The notes: generated by a model not told the origin, from the letters alone. A stretch of 55,777 nt of DNA from an uncultured Prevotellaceae bacterium (GCA_902800495.1 CADCET010000022.1:1-55777); one strand, 5' to 3'; counted from the stretch's first letter, positions 41,479 through 51,058 are shown. Made by a program: numbers and translations.

Positions 41479-43223
41479 TTCACGATTTTTTGACCATTCT
41501 GGATATAGATGCCCTTTTGTGGAGCTTGTGCCAGACGGTGTCCTTGCAAGTCGAAAATAGCTGTTGGCGTTTCTGCCCGACTTGTCGTCTTGACGCCCGT
41601 TGTTTCGTAGCCGTTGGCAGTGAGGATAAGTTCACCCACCATACCATCGCTCCAGCCCGAGGCGGCAGAATAGACAGCCAGGACGTAGTTGCCCTGCTCA
41701 GTGACGTCGAACTCGAACGTCTGCTGGGTGACGCCGCTAAAGCCGTTGCCGGCATTATTACCGATATTGACGGTCGGCTTATAGGTGGTGCTGGCAACAG
41801 CCTGACCATCGGCAGCTTTCTCAACAGCGAATTCCAGTTCTCCGAAACTTGCCATATTCCAGTTGCAGGCCTTGAACTTCAGTACATAATGACCAGGAGC
41901 GAGACTGAGGGTGGCACTGGACTCCGGCAAACCGTATTTAATCCAGCCATCATGTCTGTTACCGTTGATATTGCGGAAATAGTACCCGTAGTTGAAGGCA
42001 CGTGGGCTGCCCGTCAGCTGCATCACACGGCTGCCATTGCCGTGACCACCGACGTAACCGATACGCTTCTCAGAACCGTCGTAGCTGATCCAACCAGCAG
42101 GGGTACAGGCATTCTCTGTGAACCTCTGCGACAGGCTCAGCGTCTGTGATGCCGTCAGCGTCACGCTGGTAGTGACCGATGCCGTCTCGCCGTCGTTGTC
42201 GGTAGCCACCACCTTCAGTGTATGGGTACCCGACTTGGCACCCGTCAATGTGGCCTTATAGGGCTTTGACGTACAGGTAGCCAGCAGGGTACTGCCATCG
42301 TAAAACTGCACCTTACTGACCGTGCCGTTCGAATCGTCGGCATTAGCCGTAATCGTGATATCGGGAAACGTAGCTGTGCCTTGCGGCGCAAAGCTGTTAT
42401 AGATAAGCCCCGCCTTCGGCGAAGTGATAGTCACGCTGGGCTTCGTCTTATTCAGCGAGTAGCGGCTACAGAAGTTCCATATCTCCTTGCCTGTATACAC
42501 TTGGGGTTCCTTGGTTATCCAGTGACCTTTGTCCTTGAGTTCTATGAGCCGCACTTCGACGCCATCTTTTCCGGGTCCCCAGATGTGCAACTTAGCGCCA
42601 CTGAAACCATTATAGTTACTGATTACCTTTGCGGTCGTAGAGCATCCGTTATGCTGTATCCACGGGTTCAGCGCCGGCTGCACGCCTCCGAAGTTGTCTG
42701 CCGTTCCCTGAATATGGAGAATAGGCACCGGGCGCGTCTTGGAATTGGGTGTCACGACCGACGGTCCGCTACAAGAAACAAAGGCGGCAATGATGTCGGC
42801 CATCTTGTTGATGGCGTTATATGTCAGCATGCCACCCATGGAGAAGCCACCCATATAGATTCGGTTACGGTCAATCTTGTGTTGCGTAGCCATTTTCTCT
42901 ATGATGGCCTTGATGAAGTTGATGTCGCGGTCGCCACCGATGTCCCAGGCCCGGTCGATACCATTAGGAAAGACGACAACGAACTTAGCCGTGTCGCAGA
43001 CGGCCTCCATACTGACGTTTTCATTCTTAAACTCAGAGTTCTGAATCCAGTTGGCATCCTGATTATAGCCATGACAGAAGATGAGCAGAGGCCGGTTTTC
43101 GCCCAAGTTCTTTGGCGCGTAGACATTGTAGGAACGTTGCTGCCCGTTCACTGTGATATTGTCAGCCTTCGCAGGCATCAGCCCTGCCAGCAGCAGGAGC
43201 AAGGTAAGGAAATAGTGTTTCAT
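41475..43223 (-). CDS. CE1-type esterase with Ig and CBM modules and sorting tail
   Basis: The 582-residue protein has a signal peptide (1-20). An alpha/beta-hydrolase domain of the PHB-depolymerase/CE1 type follows, with Ser128 in GGFSMGG, Asp near 175 in QGTADNFGG and His near 233 in KDKGHWIT. Then comes an Ig-like domain (about 275-365), a carbohydrate-binding-like sandwich (about 370-535), and the tail AIFDLQGHRLAQAPQKGIYI. In this operon it most likely removes acetyl or feruloyl esters from xylan; which one cannot be told from sequence. Second gene of the operon. Confidence 0.87.
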   Translation of the reverse strand: MKHYFLTLLLLLAGLMPAKADNITVNGQQRSYNVYAPKNLGENRPLLIFCHGYNQDANWIQNSEFKNENVSMEAVCDTAKFVVVFPNGIDRAWDIGGDRDINFIKAIIEKMATQHKIDRNRIYMGGFSMGGMLTYNAINKMADIIAAFVSCSGPSVVTPNSKTRPVPILHIQGTADNFGGVQPALNPWIQHNGCSTTAKVISNYNGFSGAKLHIWGPGKDGVEVRLIELKDKGHWITKEPQVYTGKEIWNFCSRYSLNKTKPSVTITSPKAGLIYNSFAPQGTATFPDITITANADDSNGTVSKVQFYDGSTLLATCTSKPYKATLTGAKSGTHTLKVVATDNDGETASVTTSVTLTASQTLSLSQRFTENACTPAGWISYDGSEKRIGYVGGHGNGSRVMQLTGSPRAFNYGYYFRNINGNRHDGWIKYGLPESSATLSLAPGHYVLKFKACNWNMASFGELEFAVEKAADGQAVASTTYKPTVNIGNNAGNGFSGVTQQTFEFDVTEQGNYVLAVYSAASGWSDGMVGELILTANGYETTGVKTTSRAETPTAIFDLQGHRLAQAPQKGIYIQNGQKIVK

Positions 43224-43232
43224 TGTTGTTAT

Positions 43233-45548
43233 TTATTTTTTGATAATCTTTTTGCCGTTTAAGATATAGATTCCACCACGGACAGGACGTGCCACCTTCT
43301 GTCCGTTCAGGTTATAGTACTGGCCATCGGCAGGCAATACGCTGACGGCGCTGACTGAGGACGGAGTAGCGGGGATGAGCCAGAGTCCGGAGACTGTGGC
43401 ATTGGAGCCACCCTGCACCTTGATAGCATTCAGGTGGGCAAACTCATCGTGGCGGACAGAGCCGTCACGCTGGGTGTTACACAACCGCAATTCCGACAGC
43501 GGCACGATGACGACGCCGTAGTCAGCATCCCAATGCCTGTCACTGCTGTTAAGCGCAACAACCACCTCTTTGAAATCTCCATGATCTGTCAGACGGTTAC
43601 CCAAGATGCGCAGGTTACCACCCGTTCCGCGGATGACGAGGCAGTCGTAGCCGGTAAGGTCGGCGAAGAGGTCGTAGCTGACGGAACTAAATCCGGCAAC
43701 GAGTTCGGCACCGTTATTCAAGTTCAGTTCAGCCCCGGGATTCTGTTCCGTCACCTGTGCTTCTGCCCCCGTACCATTCCAACGGTGGAACATTGAGGCT
43801 GCCATCGGAACCCATTCCTCGGGTGCTTCGAAGTCGTCAACCTGTACGAAGGCCAGGATATTGTCCAGGACGATGCCTGAGCGATAGGGGAAATAGCTGG
43901 TGAGCAGACGGTTGCGCTCCTGCATATAAGCATCGTCGACGGTAAACACGCGGTTTGAGCCGTAATACGACGGCTGCGGCTGTACGTCGCGACGGAAGTC
44001 ACCCCAACGTGCGGCCTCGCAGTAGATGGCTTTGTCGATGGTATGATAGAGGCTGTCCCACAAATTGACCACCGACTGCTGGCCAAGGAAGCCGTCATCG
44101 GCCAGAAGTTCCTTGGCACGACGCTGGTATTTCTTGGCGAAAGTCGGATTCTGCAGCAGACTGTGGAACATTCCTGTGGGGTAACTTCCTCCGTTATTCT
44201 TAGTCAGGTTGTTCTCACGGACATTCTCAAAGACAATCTCCGAGTCCCAGCAGAGGAACTGGAAGCCCGTGCTGGTCTTCTCGTCAGAATTATGACGGCG
44301 TATGGCGTACCAGTTATGGTGATCCCAGTCGGTGTTGCCGGCATACTGGTTAATCAGCATGTAGTCGATGAAGTTGTCGATGTCTAACAGAGAGTCGAGC
44401 TTGGCATAGCCCTCTTGGCTGCCAGCCTTGGCAACGGCACTGGTCATCTGCTCCCAGACATCGAGCGTTCCCTCTGCGGCCTCGATATGGTTGCCGCCGT
44501 CCTCTTCAATCTTCACCACGTCAATGTCCTCCTTCTTACCGCCAAGATGATCCTTGCCAAACTGATCGTCGACACGCTCTGCGATATTATAGATGCCCCA
44601 ATACATGCCGTTAAGAAAGAGGTGGGCATAGATGGCGTTGACACTCGTGCGGCCAATGCGGCGCTGCATCCGTCGTACCCAGACGTCACGGGTGTACTGC
44701 GCCTTCTCGCGGTTGCCCTCGCCCCAGTGCTGCCAGGCATTGCCGAAGTGGCAGCGCAGCACCAACTGGTCGAACTTCGACGGCTGGTCTTCGCCATAGA
44801 GCGGATATCTCAGCGTCTTCGGACCATACTGCTCCTTAAATACCAGACGGAAGGAGTGCTTGGGATTCTTCTCTGCCAGACGGCCGTGTCCTCCGTGGAG
44901 ACGGATGCCGCAGGAGGTGCTTAGGTCGTGCTGTTGCGGACCGCCAAAGAGTTCCACACTGGTAGGGCGCGTCCAACCATGCCCCGTGGCATCACCCACC
45001 GGAGGTCCCGTGAAGATATAGATGCCGCCACGGTCGGGGTCGTTCTCATGGCTGAAGAAGTTATCCTTGTCAGAGACGATGCTCAGGATGGGCAGCTGCT
45101 TCAGGCCCTCGATAATCTTCGGCCGCAACGTCGGGTTACTCGTCATCTCCTGGTCCATCTCGTAGTCGGCAATGGCTCTTTCCCATCTGTTCACATCGGT
45201 ATAATACCCCCACTCCGCCGGGTAGCCTGCAGGATTATTGGGCTGACTCAGCACCGAGTTTACGAAGATGTAGGAAGCCGTACCCACGGGCGACAGCGAG
45301 TCGCCAATCTGCTCGATAGCACGTAAGATAGTTGTTTTCTGGATAGTCAACGGCGATGTGTACTTGGTACTTGCCGTTGTTGGTGTACTGCCGTCGGTAG
45401 TATAGAAAATCTTGGCTGCGGCATCACCGCTAATGGCCACCGTCAGGCTACCCCCATCATAAAGTCCATGGGGCTTGCTGAACTGCGGCTGTGCCACACC
45501 AACGGCTGACAACATCCAGAGTGAGGAAAGGAGTAGTTTTCTTATCAT
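43233..45548 (-). CDS. Secreted CotH-kinase-like protein with sorting tail
   Basis: The 771-residue protein has a signal peptide (1-20) and a chitobiase/FN3-type N-terminal module (about 22-95, IFYTTDGSTPT). A CotH kinase domain follows (about 150-560). It shows CotH-like blocks such as GIRLHGGHGRLAEKNPKHSF, LFLNGMYWGIYNIAERVDD and CWDSEIVF, where the last Asp would hold metal. A beta-sandwich (about 610-735) and the tail YYNLNGQKVARPVRGGIYIL end it. CotH proteins phosphorylate proteins; a role on a polysaccharide is unknown. It is the first gene of the xylan operon. Confidence 0.85.
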   Translation of the reverse strand: MIRKLLLSSLWMLSAVGVAQPQFSKPHGLYDGGSLTVAISGDAAAKIFYTTDGSTPTTASTKYTSPLTIQKTTILRAIEQIGDSLSPVGTASYIFVNSVLSQPNNPAGYPAEWGYYTDVNRWERAIADYEMDQEMTSNPTLRPKIIEGLKQLPILSIVSDKDNFFSHENDPDRGGIYIFTGPPVGDATGHGWTRPTSVELFGGPQQHDLSTSCGIRLHGGHGRLAEKNPKHSFRLVFKEQYGPKTLRYPLYGEDQPSKFDQLVLRCHFGNAWQHWGEGNREKAQYTRDVWVRRMQRRIGRTSVNAIYAHLFLNGMYWGIYNIAERVDDQFGKDHLGGKKEDIDVVKIEEDGGNHIEAAEGTLDVWEQMTSAVAKAGSQEGYAKLDSLLDIDNFIDYMLINQYAGNTDWDHHNWYAIRRHNSDEKTSTGFQFLCWDSEIVFENVRENNLTKNNGGSYPTGMFHSLLQNPTFAKKYQRRAKELLADDGFLGQQSVVNLWDSLYHTIDKAIYCEAARWGDFRRDVQPQPSYYGSNRVFTVDDAYMQERNRLLTSYFPYRSGIVLDNILAFVQVDDFEAPEEWVPMAASMFHRWNGTGAEAQVTEQNPGAELNLNNGAELVAGFSSVSYDLFADLTGYDCLVIRGTGGNLRILGNRLTDHGDFKEVVVALNSSDRHWDADYGVVIVPLSELRLCNTQRDGSVRHDEFAHLNAIKVQGGSNATVSGLWLIPATPSSVSAVSVLPADGQYYNLNGQKVARPVRGGIYILNGKKIIKK

Positions 45549-45574
45549 TAAATACTATTTTAGGTTTTCGGGTG

Positions 45575-45582
45575 CAAAGGTA
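45575..45582 (-). promoter_or_regulatory. Promoter of the eleven-gene xylan operon
   Basis: TACCTTTG on the minus strand fits TAnnTTTG; the ATG at 45548 follows 26 nt later. The only obvious upstream sequence is the terminator of the previous gene, whose stem lies where the -33 box would be, so the promoter may depend on an activator. Confidence 0.6.
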
Positions 45583-45610
45583 CAAAAAAGATGCGGCATG
45601 AGCCGCATCT
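45583..45610 (-). terminator. Terminator after the GH10-CE1 gene
   Basis: On the minus strand, AGATGCGGC (45610-45602) pairs with GCCGCATCT (45597-45589) around a 4-nt loop. T6 follows and leads straight into the -7 box of the next promoter. Confidence 0.8.
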
Positions 45611-45645
45611 CTTGTTTCGTATACTTTTCAATATGTCGCAAAGGC

Positions 45646-47859
45646 TTAACGGAAAAGCAATGGAGCCATTTCCTTCAGGCTTCTACGCCATGTCAGGAAC
45701 TCATGTGCCGTACCTTCGGAGACATAGCCCTTAGCATTGTAGCCGGCAGCCTTCAGTGCCTCGACGCTCTTGTTGATGCCGTCGGGATTCTCCTTCGAAC
45801 CGCAGCTCTCGAAGATAAACTTCACCTGCTTCGGGTCCTTGATGTCCTCGGGCTGGTAGGTTCCGCCACTCAGCAGTCCGTAGTAGCCGAAGGCCTCGGG
45901 GCGACGCAGGGTGATGAGCTTGGTCTCGATGCCGCCCATTGACAGGCCAGCCATGGCACGGCCCTCTTTCTTGGCTATCGTCTGGAAGTGGCTGTCGATA
46001 TAGGGAACGAGTTCGTCGACAAGGACGGTCTCGAATTCCTTGGCCGTGAACTGGCCGATGCCGCCGAAGCGCACGTCATTGGTCATGCCGTAGGTCATTA
46101 CGATAATGAAAGGCTTGCACTTGCCCTCAGCGAGCAGGTTGTCCATAATGAGGTTAGCGTGACCCTGGTTGCTCCAGGCGTATTCGTTCTCGCCCCAGCC
46201 GTGCTGCAGGTAGAGCACAGGGAACTTCTCCTTCTTGTTCTGACCGTATGTCGGCGGCAGGTAGACGAAGGCGCGCTTCAGGCTCTTCGTGCTCTCGCTC
46301 CAGAAGCGGACCTCGCTGACCTGACCGTGAGCAACGTTCTTCTCTGCATAGAAGTCCTGGTCGTGGGCGGGGATTTCGATACCGCTCTCCCAACGGCAAG
46401 AACCATAGTAATTCTGTGCCCCCGGGTCGTTCAGTGTACCACCGTCGACCGTCAGGTGATAGTAGTGGAAGCCCTCGTCCATCGGACCTGCCGTCTGGCC
46501 TACCCATGAGTTGTCGTAGGCACGGTGCAGCGGGGTGCCACCCTGTCCGCCCAGTCCAAGGCTGACGCTGACGGCCTGAGCATCGGGAATCTCCACGCGG
46601 AAGCGGACGATACCCTGCGAGTTGACCATCGGGAACTGCTGACCCGGCTGGTTCTTGGTAGAAGGCTTGAAATCCTCCTTCACGTTCGGGTCTTCGGGGA
46701 AGGCCATATCGGGGTTGAAGGCCGGGCGCTGAGCCTGCTGACCGCCACGGCGACGGCCCTGCTGTCCCTGGGGACGGGGCTTGCGTGCCGGACGTGGAGG
46801 CAGGTTCCATGCGGGATCCTTCATCTCCTTAATATACTGATAAGCCAGCTTGGGCTTGTACTCCGTGTCAAACGGCAGCGGATAGTTTGCTGCGCCGAGC
46901 CAGGAGTCGCGGTCGCCGAGATTCCAGAAGGTCACACAGTCGATGACGTCCTTGTGCTTGCGGAACACGCGGAAGCAGCGGGCATACTGGTCGGCAAGGT
47001 GCTGCTTCACGGAGTCGGTCACCGCAGCGCCGTCGCGGCTGAACTGCAGGCCACCACCCATCTCCTCGTTCACACGGATGTCGAACTCAGTGATGTGGAT
47101 ATGCTTCACTATGGTCTTGAACTTCGAGATAGCCTGGTCGAGCAGATCTTCTGAGGGGAAGTAGATATTGTAGTGAGCCTGCATACCGATACCGTCGATG
47201 GGCACGCCCTTGTCCTTCATCTTCTTCACCATATTATAGATACGGTCGCGCTTGTGGGGGTCAACGGTGCTGTAGTCGTTATAGAACAGCAGGGCATTGG
47301 GGTCGGCCTCGCGGGCAAACTGGAAAGCCTTCTCAATGAACTCGTCGCCGCAGAGCTTATACATAGCACTCTGGCGATAAGGGTCGGTAGCGTTGGCATT
47401 GTCCTCGATAGCCTCGTTCACCACGTCCCAGCAGTAGATGACGTCCTTATAACGGGTGACAATGGCCTGGATGTGCTTCTTCATACGCTCGTAGAACACC
47501 TCCTTCGTGGGGTTGTCGCCAAGCATCCAGCGGCCTATCTGCGAATGCCACATCAGGCAGTGGCCACGCAGTTTGATACCATTCTGGCGGGCGAAGTTGG
47601 CAATGCGGTCAGCATTCTCCCAGTTAAACTGTCCTTCCCTTGGTTCGGTAGGTTCTGGTTTCATGTCGTTCTCAGCCGTGATAGAGTTGAACTCCTTTCG
47701 GATGAGATCCTGCTGCTGTGCGTTCGACACATTACGTTGGTTGACGGCGACGCCAATCATAAAGTAATCCTTGTAGGCGTCTTTTAGTCCCTGTGCCCAC
47801 GTAGCGCATGTACTCAAAGCAAGCACAGCAGCGAGGGCGAGTCTTTTAGTTTGTTTCAT
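45646..47859 (-). CDS. GH10 xylanase-CE1 feruloyl esterase fusion (Xyn10D-Fae1A-like)
   Basis: The 737-residue protein has a signal peptide (1-23) and a GH10 domain (about 25-350: acid/base Glu149 in DVVNEAIED, nucleophile Glu258 in HITEFDIR). A P/Q/R/G-rich linker (about 354-380) follows. Then come an early-set sandwich (about 405-505) and a CE1 esterase (about 510-735: Ser640 in AGLSMGG, His near 720 in GTAHEF). This order is the same as in Prevotella ruminicola Xyn10D-Fae1A, which cuts xylan and removes ferulate. It has no sorting tail. It has its own promoter and a terminator. Confidence 0.94.
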   Translation of the reverse strand: MKQTKRLALAAVLALSTCATWAQGLKDAYKDYFMIGVAVNQRNVSNAQQQDLIRKEFNSITAENDMKPEPTEPREGQFNWENADRIANFARQNGIKLRGHCLMWHSQIGRWMLGDNPTKEVFYERMKKHIQAIVTRYKDVIYCWDVVNEAIEDNANATDPYRQSAMYKLCGDEFIEKAFQFAREADPNALLFYNDYSTVDPHKRDRIYNMVKKMKDKGVPIDGIGMQAHYNIYFPSEDLLDQAISKFKTIVKHIHITEFDIRVNEEMGGGLQFSRDGAAVTDSVKQHLADQYARCFRVFRKHKDVIDCVTFWNLGDRDSWLGAANYPLPFDTEYKPKLAYQYIKEMKDPAWNLPPRPARKPRPQGQQGRRRGGQQAQRPAFNPDMAFPEDPNVKEDFKPSTKNQPGQQFPMVNSQGIVRFRVEIPDAQAVSVSLGLGGQGGTPLHRAYDNSWVGQTAGPMDEGFHYYHLTVDGGTLNDPGAQNYYGSCRWESGIEIPAHDQDFYAEKNVAHGQVSEVRFWSESTKSLKRAFVYLPPTYGQNKKEKFPVLYLQHGWGENEYAWSNQGHANLIMDNLLAEGKCKPFIIVMTYGMTNDVRFGGIGQFTAKEFETVLVDELVPYIDSHFQTIAKKEGRAMAGLSMGGIETKLITLRRPEAFGYYGLLSGGTYQPEDIKDPKQVKFIFESCGSKENPDGINKSVEALKAAGYNAKGYVSEGTAHEFLTWRRSLKEMAPLLFR

Positions 47860-47897
47860 TGGTTATAACGGTTATGTTAGTTGGCAATATTCGGCTG

Positions 47898-47905
47898 CAA
47901 AGTTA
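47898..47905 (-). promoter_or_regulatory. -7 box of the GH10-CE1 gene
   Basis: TAACTTTG on the minus strand fits TAnnTTTG. It lies immediately after the terminator of the GH95 gene; the ATG at 47859 follows 38 nt later. Confidence 0.6.
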
Positions 47906-47906
47906 C

Positions 47907-47951
47907 AAAAAGAAAGCGACACATACAGTTTCGTATGTGTCGCTTTCTTTT
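47907..47951 (-). terminator. Long-stem terminator after GH95
   Basis: AAAAGAAAGCGACACATAC (47908-47926 on plus) is a perfect 19-bp inverted match of 47933-47951, with a 6-nt loop. It ends in a T-run on the minus strand just before the next promoter. Confidence 0.8.
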
Positions 47952-47964
47952 CTATATGTTTCAT

Positions 47965-50499
47965 TTACTCGCTGACAAGGCGGTAATTCTGCCCTGCAAC
48001 CGTCTCAACGTCGTATTCATAGACCTTGCGGAGTGCCTGCGGCTTGAAGTCTTTCAGCTCCTTTGAGTGCAGCGGCTCACGGATGGCGGCAGGGGCAAAC
48101 AGCGGGTTAGGACAGTCGCCCTCGGCCTTCTTCAGCCGTGCGCCCTTCGGTCCTTTAGCCAGTCGTAGGGGCACGTAGGAGCGCAGGCGCAGCGTACCGC
48201 CGACGGTCGACCGCACCACTGCCGAACGAAGTTCCCCATCGTTCCACTCCTCGTCGACGACGAATCCTCCCCGTGCCCGCAGGCCTTTCACCGCTCCCAG
48301 CTTCCATCCGTCGGGCAGGGCGGGCAGCAGCTGCACGGCACCGTCATGGCTCTGGACGAGCATCTCGCAGATGCCGGCCGAGACGCCAAAGTTGCCGTCA
48401 ATCTGGAATGGCGGATGGGCGTCAAACAGGTTCGGATAGGTACGACCGGCGGGATACTGGCGCGACTTGGAGTCGTCGGGCAGCAGGTGGAGCATGTTCT
48501 TGATGATGGTGAAGGCGTGGTTGCCGTCGAGCATACGCGCCCAGAAGTTGGTCTTCCAGCCGAGGCTCCAGCCCGTAGCCATGTCACCGCGCTGCTTCAG
48601 GGTGTTGGCGGCAGCGGTGAAGAGGTCGGGATGGGTGTAAGGCGAAATCTGGTTCGAGGGGTACAGACCGTAGAGATGCGAGATATGGCGGTGCTCGTCC
48701 TTCGGGTCGTCAGCGTCGATAAGCCACTCCTGTAGCTGTCCGTAGCGGCCTATCTGCATCGGCGGCAGGTTCTGCAGCGCAAAACGCAACTGCTCTGCCA
48801 GCACGCTGTCGCGCCCTAACACCTTAGCGGCCTGCATCGCCTGACTGAGCACGTCGAAGGCTATCTGGTTGTCCATCGTCGAACCAGCGCAGACGTTGGT
48901 ACCCTTGCCACGGGGGCCGTGCTCCGGCGACACCGTGGGGACGGTCATCAGCCAGCCAGCAGCCTCCTTCACCTCGCCGGCAGCAGGATAGGTCTGCATA
49001 TAGTCGAGCAGGAACTGTGCAGCTCCCTTCATAACGGGATAGTGCTCGGCCAGGAACTGCTTGTCGCCGGTATAGAGGTAGTGTTGCCACAGGTGTGTGG
49101 TGAGCCAGGCGCCTCCTGTGGGGAACATGCCCCACGGCGTGCCGTCCACCGGACCTGCAATGCGCCAGAGGTCGGTATTGTGATGGGCCACCCAGCCGCC
49201 GCAGCCGTACATCGTCTTGGCGGTCTCGGCACCGGTCACGCTCAGGTCGCGCACCATCGAGAAGAAGGGCTGCTGCGTCTCGGCAAGGTTGCCGATGAGG
49301 GCCGGCCAGTAGTTCATCTCGGCATTGATATTTATCGTGTACTTCGAGTCCCACGGAGCGTTCATCTTGTCGTTCCACACGCCCTGCAGGTTGGCGGGCT
49401 GACCACCGGGCTGACTCGACGAGATCAGCAGGTAACGACCGTACTGCATCATCAGGGCCACCATGTCGAGGTCACTGGCATCCTTCTCAAAGGCTGCCAC
49501 ACGCTTGTCGGTCTGCAAACCGGAGTTTGCCGACTTCGGCAGCGTCAGGCTGACGCGGTTATACTGCTCCTGATACTTCGCCACATGGCGGGCCAGCAGC
49601 TGCGGGTAGCGCAGAGTCTCGGCATGGTTCAGGCAGTCTTTGTTCTTCTTGGCGGCATTGCCGCTGATGTCGTGATAGTTCACGTAGTTGGTGGCGGCAG
49701 CGATATAGATAGTGGCCTCGGTAGCGTTGCTGACAACAACCGTGCCGTCGGCGAACGTGATGTCGGCACCTTTTCCCTCTATCCGAACGCTGGCTTGGCA
49801 CTCAGCCGTCAAGCCGGCCTTCACGCCCTCCTGATCCACGCCCTGAACGGTGGCCGTAAGGCGTCCGCCCAGATTACCGGAACCTGCCGACAGCGGACTC
49901 TGGCAGGAATGCACTGAACTCACCTTGCAAGGCAGCTGACTCTGGTAGGACATCGTGAAACTCAGCGCACCTTTCTTGCCGGCCTTCAGCTGAACGACGA
50001 TGACGTCGTCGGCCTGCGAGGCAAAGACGGTACGCTCATATTTCACACCTTTATATATATAAAAGGTGGTGGCGGTGGCGTCGCCGAGGTTCAGCGCCCG
50101 CTCGTACTTCGTCACGTCCTTGTGGCCCAAGGTCAGTTTCAGACTGCCCATCGGCAGGAAACGCATACCGTGCGGTCCCTTCACAAAATGCTGGTCAATC
50201 AGTTTTGAAGCCTGATACTCCTTACCCTCAAAGATGAGACGGCGCACCTCCTGCAGTTTTCCTAACGACTCCTTCGAGTTGTTCGCGTGGGGACTGCCGC
50301 TCCAGAAGGTTTCCTCGTTCAACTGAATCTCTTCCGTGTCGGTGCCGCCATAGACCATAGCACCTAAATGAGAGTTTCCTACAGGCAATGCCTCCAGCCA
50401 GTGCGTTGCCGGCTGGGCATACCACAGCCGATGGTTCTGCGCGCTCACCACGGAGCACACCATACCCACCAGGCAGATCATAAATGTTCGTTTTGTCAT
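47965..50499 (-). CDS. GH95 alpha-L-fucosidase / alpha-L-galactosidase
   Basis: The 844-residue protein has a signal peptide (1-20), the GH95 N-terminal sandwich ([29 protein letters not shown]), and the helical (alpha/alpha)6 barrel. Candidate catalytic residues are Asn in [12 protein letters not shown], Glu in TVSPEHGP, and Asp in [10 protein letters not shown]95 members are fucosidases, but one Bacteroides ovatus member in a xylan locus is an alpha-L-galactosidase acting on corn xylan; the xylan genes next door make that role plausible here. Its own promoter and long terminator flank it. Confidence 0.93.
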   Translation of the reverse strand: MTKRTFMICLVGMVCSVVSAQNHRLWYAQPATHWLEALPVGNSHLGAMVYGGTDTEEIQLNEETFWSGSPHANNSKESLGKLQEVRRLIFEGKEYQASKLIDQHFVKGPHGMRFLPMGSLKLTLGHKDVTKYERALNLGDATATTFYIYKGVKYERTVFASQADDVIVVQLKAGKKGALSFTMSYQSQLPCKVSSVHSCQSPLSAGSGNLGGRLTATVQGVDQEGVKAGLTAECQASVRIEGKGADITFADGTVVVSNATEATIYIAAATNYVNYHDISGNAAKKNKDCLNHAETLRYPQLLARHVAKYQEQYNRVSLTLPKSANSGLQTDKRVAAFEKDASDLDMVALMMQYGRYLLISSSQPGGQPANLQGVWNDKMNAPWDSKYTININAEMNYWPALIGNLAETQQPFFSMVRDLSVTGAETAKTMYGCGGWVAHHNTDLWRIAGPVDGTPWGMFPTGGAWLTTHLWQHYLYTGDKQFLAEHYPVMKGAAQFLLDYMQTYPAAGEVKEAAGWLMTVPTVSPEHGPRGKGTNVCAGSTMDNQIAFDVLSQAMQAAKVLGRDSVLAEQLRFALQNLPPMQIGRYGQLQEWLIDADDPKDEHRHISHLYGLYPSNQISPYTHPDLFTAAANTLKQRGDMATGWSLGWKTNFWARMLDGNHAFTIIKNMLHLLPDDSKSRQYPAGRTYPNLFDAHPPFQIDGNFGVSAGICEMLVQSHDGAVQLLPALPDGWKLGAVKGLRARGGFVVDEEWNDGELRSAVVRSTVGGTLRLRSYVPLRLAKGPKGARLKKAEGDCPNPLFAPAAIREPLHSKELKDFKPQALRKVYEYDVETVAGQNYRLVSE

Positions 50500-50521
50500 A
50501 CTGTTATTGGTTAATTTGCTG

Positions 50522-50529
50522 CAAAGTTA
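50522..50529 (-). promoter_or_regulatory. -7 box of the GH95 gene
   Basis: TAACTTTG on the minus strand fits TAnnTTTG; the ATG at 50499 follows 22 nt later. It is divergent from the promoter at 50647. Confidence 0.55.
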
Positions 50530-50646
50530 GGGATTTTTTTCGATTATTCCATATAATGTCTCACTTTTTCTCCTTGCTGCACGTTAAATGTTGTAACAAA
50601 AGAACACTTTTTCCCATCATCCGGAATGTTATTGCAGGATTTTTCT

Positions 50647-50654
50647 TACTTTTG
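50647..50654 (+). promoter_or_regulatory. -7 box of the TonB receptor operon
   Basis: TACTTTTG fits TAnnTTTG. The GTG start of the Cys/His-rich gene lies 5 nt downstream, so the transcript would be leaderless or the true start lies further in. Confidence 0.5.
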
Positions 50655-50659
50655 CACCC

Positions 50660-51004
50660 GTGAAACAGGATACAAGACGACATATTGCCTCATGGTTGCT
50701 ATTGGCGGTGTTTGTGCCAATGCTGATGCTGTCATCTGTCCACATCCATGAAACTGGCGAGACCGTAAGCACGGAATGTGCTGACTGCGTGCATCATAAT
50801 TGCCACGGCCACATGACGGCTACAGCCACATGGGCCCATGACTGTGTGCTCTGCCAGTTCCTCACACTGACGATACAGACTGCCGCAGTAGTTGCAGTCA
50901 CGGTGTATGTTCATGTATGTAAGCGAAACCTTGCCCAGCCTTCATGCAGCTATCACGCTGTCGGCTGCAGCGCCATCGTTACCCGAGGGCCTCCGTCTTT
51001 CTGA
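50660..51004 (+). CDS. Small Cys/His-rich membrane protein
   Basis: The 114-residue product (GTG start) has an N-terminal membrane helix (LLLAVFVPMLMLSS), then SVHIHE, CADCVHHNCHGHM and HDCVLCQF, a dense set of Cys and His residues likely to bind a metal, and a second hydrophobic stretch. Small proteins of this look occur in Bacteroidota directly upstream of TonB receptors. The gap to the receptor gene is 54 nt, so one transcript is likely. I do not recognise a named family; it resembles DUF2946-type copper proteins only in pattern. Confidence 0.65.
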   Translation: MKQDTRRHIASWLLLAVFVPMLMLSSVHIHETGETVSTECADCVHHNCHGHMTATATWAHDCVLCQFLTLTIQTAAVVAVTVYVHVCKRNLAQPSCSYHAVGCSAIVTRGPPSF

Positions 51005-51058
51005 TTAGAAAAGAGGCTTTATTCATCAATTACATACATTTATAACTTAACCAACAGA

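Noticed and set aside
40060-41493. A 477-codon plus-strand frame opposite the GH10 gene
   Set aside because: Same reason: a shadow of the GH10 xylanase, with no recognisable protein features of its own.
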